Positions 4,970-7,746 of a DNA stretch of 7,746 bases are shown here, piece by piece. Positions within the stretch are counted from its first letter, which is position 1; the number at the start of each line of letters is the position of its first letter. The DNA comes from an uncultured Prevotellaceae bacterium. GTDB lineage: Bacteria; Bacteroidota; Bacteroidia; Bacteroidales; Bacteroidaceae. The stretch spans positions 1 through 7,746 of the forward strand of contig CATXZX010000069.1 in the NCBI GenBank assembly GCA_958404085.1. Reading direction: 5' to 3'. Below the pieces are notes generated by a model. The model ran no database searches, had not been told where the DNA came from, and saw only the letters and a program-made list of their open reading frames with translations. Position numbers and translations under genes: made by a program.

Positions 4970-7435
4970 ATGGCTGAAATAAAAAATGGAGTACAATTGT
5001 CAGAGCAGGATGAAAACATAGACTTCCTGCCTATGTTGCTTGAATGCTGGAATGTGTTTCTTAAAAACTGGAAATGGTTCTTGCTTTCTATTGTGGTATG
5101 TTGCGGACTGGCGTTCTTATATCTGAAGAAACAACCGCGTGTGTACCAGCGCGATGCTGTCGTACTTATGGAGGATGAAGCGGGCCAGGGGGCGCGCCGT
5201 AAGGGAGCAAATAGTCTGAATGCCCTGATGGAACTTAATGGAGTGAATGTGGGGGACAACTTGCAGAATGAAATATATATATTGCAGTCGTTGCGCCTGA
5301 TGGAGGAAATGGTTAAACGCTTGAATTTGGACATCTCATATACGACGACTGAAGGTTTGCGTAAAGTAGCTGTCTACAAGGATAAACCTTTCATTGCACA
5401 GTTCACAAGTCCGTTTGCCGTTCCTGTTTCGTTTGATGTTGAAATTCTTTCAGCAAATGAAGTTCGTTTGAGTCGCTTTGTCGTTGACAAGAAAAAAAAG
5501 TCGTTTGATCAGAAGGTCGCTTTTGGCGTGAATGTTCAGACACCGGCAGGTACCATTAATCTGAAAAAGGAACCTCGCTTTCTAACCGATTATATCGGTA
5601 AAATAATTCGCGTCGGCCGTACGAGCGTAGAGAAGGCGGCAATGGCCTACAAAGATGATTTTTCAGCGCGTGAGGTCAATAAAGATGCGTCGTTGATTAA
5701 TTTGACTTGTTTGGACATAAATATTGACCGTGCAGAGGAAATTTTGGAAACTTTGCTTGCCGTATATAAAGAAGACATTGTAGAAGGTAAGAATCGTGTT
5801 GCAGCCAATACGCGCGATTTTATTAGAGAGCGTTTAGGTTTGGTCGAAAGTGATTTGAACCGAGTCGAAAGCGATTTGGCGAAGTTTAAGGAAACGAATA
5901 GCATCGTTGATGTTCAGAAAAATGCAGAAGTCTTTTTGGCTGAGCGTACGTCGGCTCGTCAGGAAAGTCTGAGGTTGGAATCGCAGGTTAGTGTCTTGGA
6001 ATTCTTACAGGACTATTTGAAGAATATGAATGCTGAACGCGATTTGATTCCGGTTCTTTCTGGCGTTGGAGATGCAAGTATACAGACGCAGATCGCTACG
6101 TATAATGAAAACAAACTGGAGTATAATCATTTGATAGAAGAAGGGGATAAAAAGAATATGGGTAACCCTCGTGTCAAGATTCTTCAGTCTGGTTTGGTTT
6201 CGCTTCAGCATGCAATCTTGGCTTCTGTTGGCGAATATTTGAATACGACACGTCTGCAACTGAAGAAAGCGAAACAGGTAGAGAATGCTTTGCATTCGGA
6301 TATTTCATCGGTGCCCGAAAAAGAAAAGCGTGCGTTGGATATTCAGCGTCAGCAGGCTATCAAAAATGAACTGTATGTGTATTTGTTGAACAAGAGTGAA
6401 GAAGTAGAACTGCAGTTGGCTATTACCGAAGCGAATGTCCGTATCGTAGAATATCCGTATGGAACAGATAAGCCCATTTCTCCGAAGGGAGCAATGATTA
6501 TGCTTGTAGGTTTTGTATTGGCATTGTTTATCCCCTCGGCTTATTTCTGGATTAAAATTAAGCTCGATACATCGGTACGTGGACGTAAGGATGTTGAAAA
6601 TGCAACCACAATTCCTATCTTAGGCGATATTCCCAAGTGGAACGTCGAAGTTGAATCCGACAAGTTGGTATCTAAATCGACATCCGGTGCCTATCAGATA
6701 AGTGAGGCTTTCCGTGTGTTGCGTTACGGTCTTAATTTTATGAAGAAAGGACCGCGTGTAATGATGCTTACATCTACAACACCGGGGCAAGGTAAAACGT
6801 TCGTTTCCCGAAACCTTGCGGTCGTATTAGGTATGACTGGTAAGAAAGTAGTCCTTGTTGACGCTGATATTCGTAAGCGGACACAATCTAAGATTTTGCG
6901 TACAGGAAATGGTTTGACCTCGTATCTGAGCGATGAGAATATACATGCCGAGGAACTTATTATTAAGGATGGTGTAACGGAAGGCGTTGACTTTATGCCT
7001 GCAGGCGTGATGCCGCCTAATCCGGCCGAGTTGTTGATGTCGCATCGTCTGGATGATTTGATTGAGGAGTTGCGTTTATTGTACGACTATGTGATAATAG
7101 ATACGACACCGGCGTTCTCTGTTGCAGACGCGAATATTGTGAATCGTGTGGTAGATCTTACATTGTACGTGATTCGTGTCGGCGCTCAGGATCGTCGTTT
7201 CTTACCGGAATTGGAACGAATGTATCAGGAACAGAAATTCCGTAATCTGTGTATAGTCCTCAACGGAAGTGTCCAGGGTAAGTATGGCTATGGTTACGGC
7301 TATGGTTACGGATGCGGATACGGTTATGGCTATGGACATCATGAATCGAAGTCATCGAAGTCGGATGATAATATAATAGGAAAGGTCGTTAAAAAAATTA
7401 ATGTGAATGCATTGAATCGGACGATGAAGAAATAA
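4970..7435 (+). CDS. Wzc-like polysaccharide co-polymerase with BY-type tyrosine kinase domain
   Basis: This 821-aa inner-membrane protein controls chain length and export of surface polysaccharide. The N-terminal Wzz-type region (about 15-120) includes the first membrane helix (about 35-52). The large periplasmic part (about 53-506) contains predicted coiled coil around 280-345 and 420-480. A second membrane helix spans about 508-528. The cytoplasmic bacterial tyrosine kinase domain (about 570-770) is complete: the oligomerisation motif ExxRxxR at E579/R582/R585, Walker A STTPGQGKT (602-610), Walker A' VVLVDADIR with D631, D633 and R635, and Walker B YVIIDTTP with D711. The tail carries eight tyrosines alternating with glycine (772-788), the likely autophosphorylation cluster, broken by Cys782. 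A basic end follows (KVVKKINVNALNRTMKK). Kinase and co-polymerase are fused, as in proteobacterial Wzc and unlike the split Gram-positive CapA/CapB. No cognate phosphatase gene is in the window. Confidence 0.97.
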   Translation: MAEIKNGVQLSEQDENIDFLPMLLECWNVFLKNWKWFLLSIVVCCGLAFLYLKKQPRVYQRDAVVLMEDEAGQGARRKGANSLNALMELNGVNVGDNLQNEIYILQSLRLMEEMVKRLNLDISYTTTEGLRKVAVYKDKPFIAQFTSPFAVPVSFDVEILSANEVRLSRFVVDKKKKSFDQKVAFGVNVQTPAGTINLKKEPRFLTDYIGKIIRVGRTSVEKAAMAYKDDFSAREVNKDASLINLTCLDINIDRAEEILETLLAVYKEDIVEGKNRVAANTRDFIRERLGLVESDLNRVESDLAKFKETNSIVDVQKNAEVFLAERTSARQESLRLESQVSVLEFLQDYLKNMNAERDLIPVLSGVGDASIQTQIATYNENKLEYNHLIEEGDKKNMGNPRVKILQSGLVSLQHAILASVGEYLNTTRLQLKKAKQVENALHSDISSVPEKEKRALDIQRQQAIKNELYVYLLNKSEEVELQLAITEANVRIVEYPYGTDKPISPKGAMIMLVGFVLALFIPSAYFWIKIKLDTSVRGRKDVENATTIPILGDIPKWNVEVESDKLVSKSTSGAYQISEAFRVLRYGLNFMKKGPRVMMLTSTTPGQGKTFVSRNLAVVLGMTGKKVVLVDADIRKRTQSKILRTGNGLTSYLSDENIHAEELIIKDGVTEGVDFMPAGVMPPNPAELLMSHRLDDLIEELRLLYDYVIIDTTPAFSVADANIVNRVVDLTLYVIRVGAQDRRFLPELERMYQEQKFRNLCIVLNGSVQGKYGYGYGYGYGCGYGYGYGHHESKSSKSDDNIIGKVVKKINVNALNRTMKK
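7280..7342 (+). repeat. In-frame Tyr-Gly codon repeat in the kinase tail
   Basis: From Lys771 to His791 the gene is built of alternating TAT/TAC and GGN codons, a degenerate hexanucleotide repeat with larger repeated blocks (TATGGTTACGG occurs twice). It encodes eight Tyr and a Cys (TGC at residue 782) where a ninth Tyr would fit. Gain or loss of 6-bp units would keep the frame and change the number of phosphorylatable tyrosines. Confidence 0.85.
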
Positions 7436-7458
7436 AGAACTCTTAATCATAGCAGATG

Positions 7459-7503
7459 AATGAGAGAAGTCGGTTTAGCGCGGACTTCTCTCATTTATTT
7501 TTG
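7459..7503 (+). terminator. Intrinsic terminator of the export operon
   Basis: Bases 7459-7471 pair perfectly with 7483-7495 (13 bp, core ATGAGAGAAGTC, 11-nt loop), followed directly by a T-rich run (TTATTTTTG). It starts 23 nt after the stop codon of the kinase gene. The opposite strand has no T-run after the stem, so it works in the plus direction only. Confidence 0.88.
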
Positions 7504-7746
7504 TTGTTTAGTCCCAACTTCTACTTCAGACGCTCATTTTTGTGATGATGTTCTGCGTATAGTTCGTTATTTGCCATTATGTCGCTGTTGATTTGCAAAA
7601 ATATTGTCGGTATGTTTTTTTGATTCTTCGTATTTCCGTTCTTCAACATCTCCGTGTTATTTTGAAAAAGCAGGGTGTTATTTTGAAAAGCGAGGCCCGC
7701 GTTTTTCGGCTGTTGGTGCGGGAATTTTGTTTGTTTGTGAGAATCT
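7504..7746. other. AT-rich right-end region, no confident gene; both strands partly open
   Basis: After the terminator there is no gene I can call. On the minus strand one frame is open from the window edge (7745) to a TAG at 7523-7521, 74 codons, Asn/Gln/Lys-rich, with internal ATGs at 7649 and 7577; it could be the C-terminal end of a convergent gene. The same triplet phase on the plus strand is also open after a TAG at 7560-7562, with no ATG. Open frames on both strands in one phase argue for chance or repeat-driven openness. It holds the 21-bp tandem repeat described separately. Confidence 0.35.
7654..7695. repeat. Two-copy 21-bp tandem repeat
   Basis: Copies at 7654-7674 and 7675-7695 share the first 15 bases (GTGTTATTTTGAAAA) and the last three (AGG), with three differing positions between, or one deletion plus one insertion if gapped. 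They abut with no spacer. Because 21 is a multiple of three, the minus-strand reading gives a repeated peptide, FQNNT. The function is unknown; it may be a protein-binding direct repeat or a small slippage repeat. Confidence 0.8.

Noticed and set aside
7496..7503. TATTTTTG match to the -7 promoter element
   Set aside because: It is the T-run of the terminator, and no -33 element is found at the right distance.
7696..7722. CCCGC/GCGGG inverted repeat followed by AATTTTGTTTG
   Set aside because: The arms are only 5 bp with a 17-nt loop and there is no gene just upstream, so terminator support is too weak.
1..7746. CRISPR array, insertion sequence, phage att site or toxin-antitoxin pair
   Set aside because: No regularly spaced direct repeats, transposase or integrase fragments, tRNA-end duplications or small paired toxin-like ORFs were found on either strand.

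Overview
The window looks like chromosomal DNA from a gut-type Bacteroidales (Bacteroidota). Three things point there. The promoters fit the Bacteroides pattern (TAnnTTTG near -7, with a TTTG-like -33 element about 19-20 nt upstream). The start codons lack Shine-Dalgarno sites and sit after A/T-rich stretches. The genes are typical of the group: a two-domain malic enzyme, an acidic-tethered lipoprotein, and a short Wza-like/long Wzc-like export pair with a Tyr-Gly tail. I cannot assign a genus from sequence alone.

Layout, left to right. Positions 1-59 form a long near-perfect hairpin that looks like a bidirectional terminator. A minus-strand operon follows, read right to left: a promoter at about 2881-2874, maeB (2835-535, fused malic enzyme/phosphotransacetylase-like protein, 766 aa) and, 23 nt further on, a 128-aa lipoprotein of unknown function (511-125). 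A roughly 400-bp divergent intergenic region (2882-3284) is mostly AT-rich. It ends with a plus-strand promoter and a 140-nt leader that contains a GC-richer, possibly structured block and a possible 20-codon upstream ORF. Plus-strand genes follow: a TetR/AcrR-type regulator (3285-4046), a hairpin terminator overlapping its stop codon, a strong promoter (4082-4113), then a tight two-gene operon with a Wza-like outer-membrane export lipoprotein (4146-4961) and a Wzc-like chain-length regulator/BY-kinase (4970-7435), closed by a clear intrinsic terminator (7459-7503). The last ~245 bp have no confident gene but carry a 21-bp tandem repeat.

How the genes work together. The left operon is central metabolism (malate to pyruvate with NAD(P)H) plus an unrelated-looking surface lipoprotein. 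The right part is a capsule/exopolysaccharide export module: the Wzc-like kinase in the inner membrane and the Wza-like protein in the outer membrane form the trans-envelope machine. The TetR-type protein is the obvious local candidate for its regulator. No glycosyltransferase, flippase, polymerase, tyrosine phosphatase or UpxY/UpxZ-type antiterminator is visible, so the glycan-building genes must lie elsewhere or downstream.

Nothing here is clearly a new biological system. The best leads are the structured/uORF leader of the TetR gene, the closed two-gene export operon with its interrupted Tyr-Gly repeat, and the 21-bp tandem repeat at the right end.
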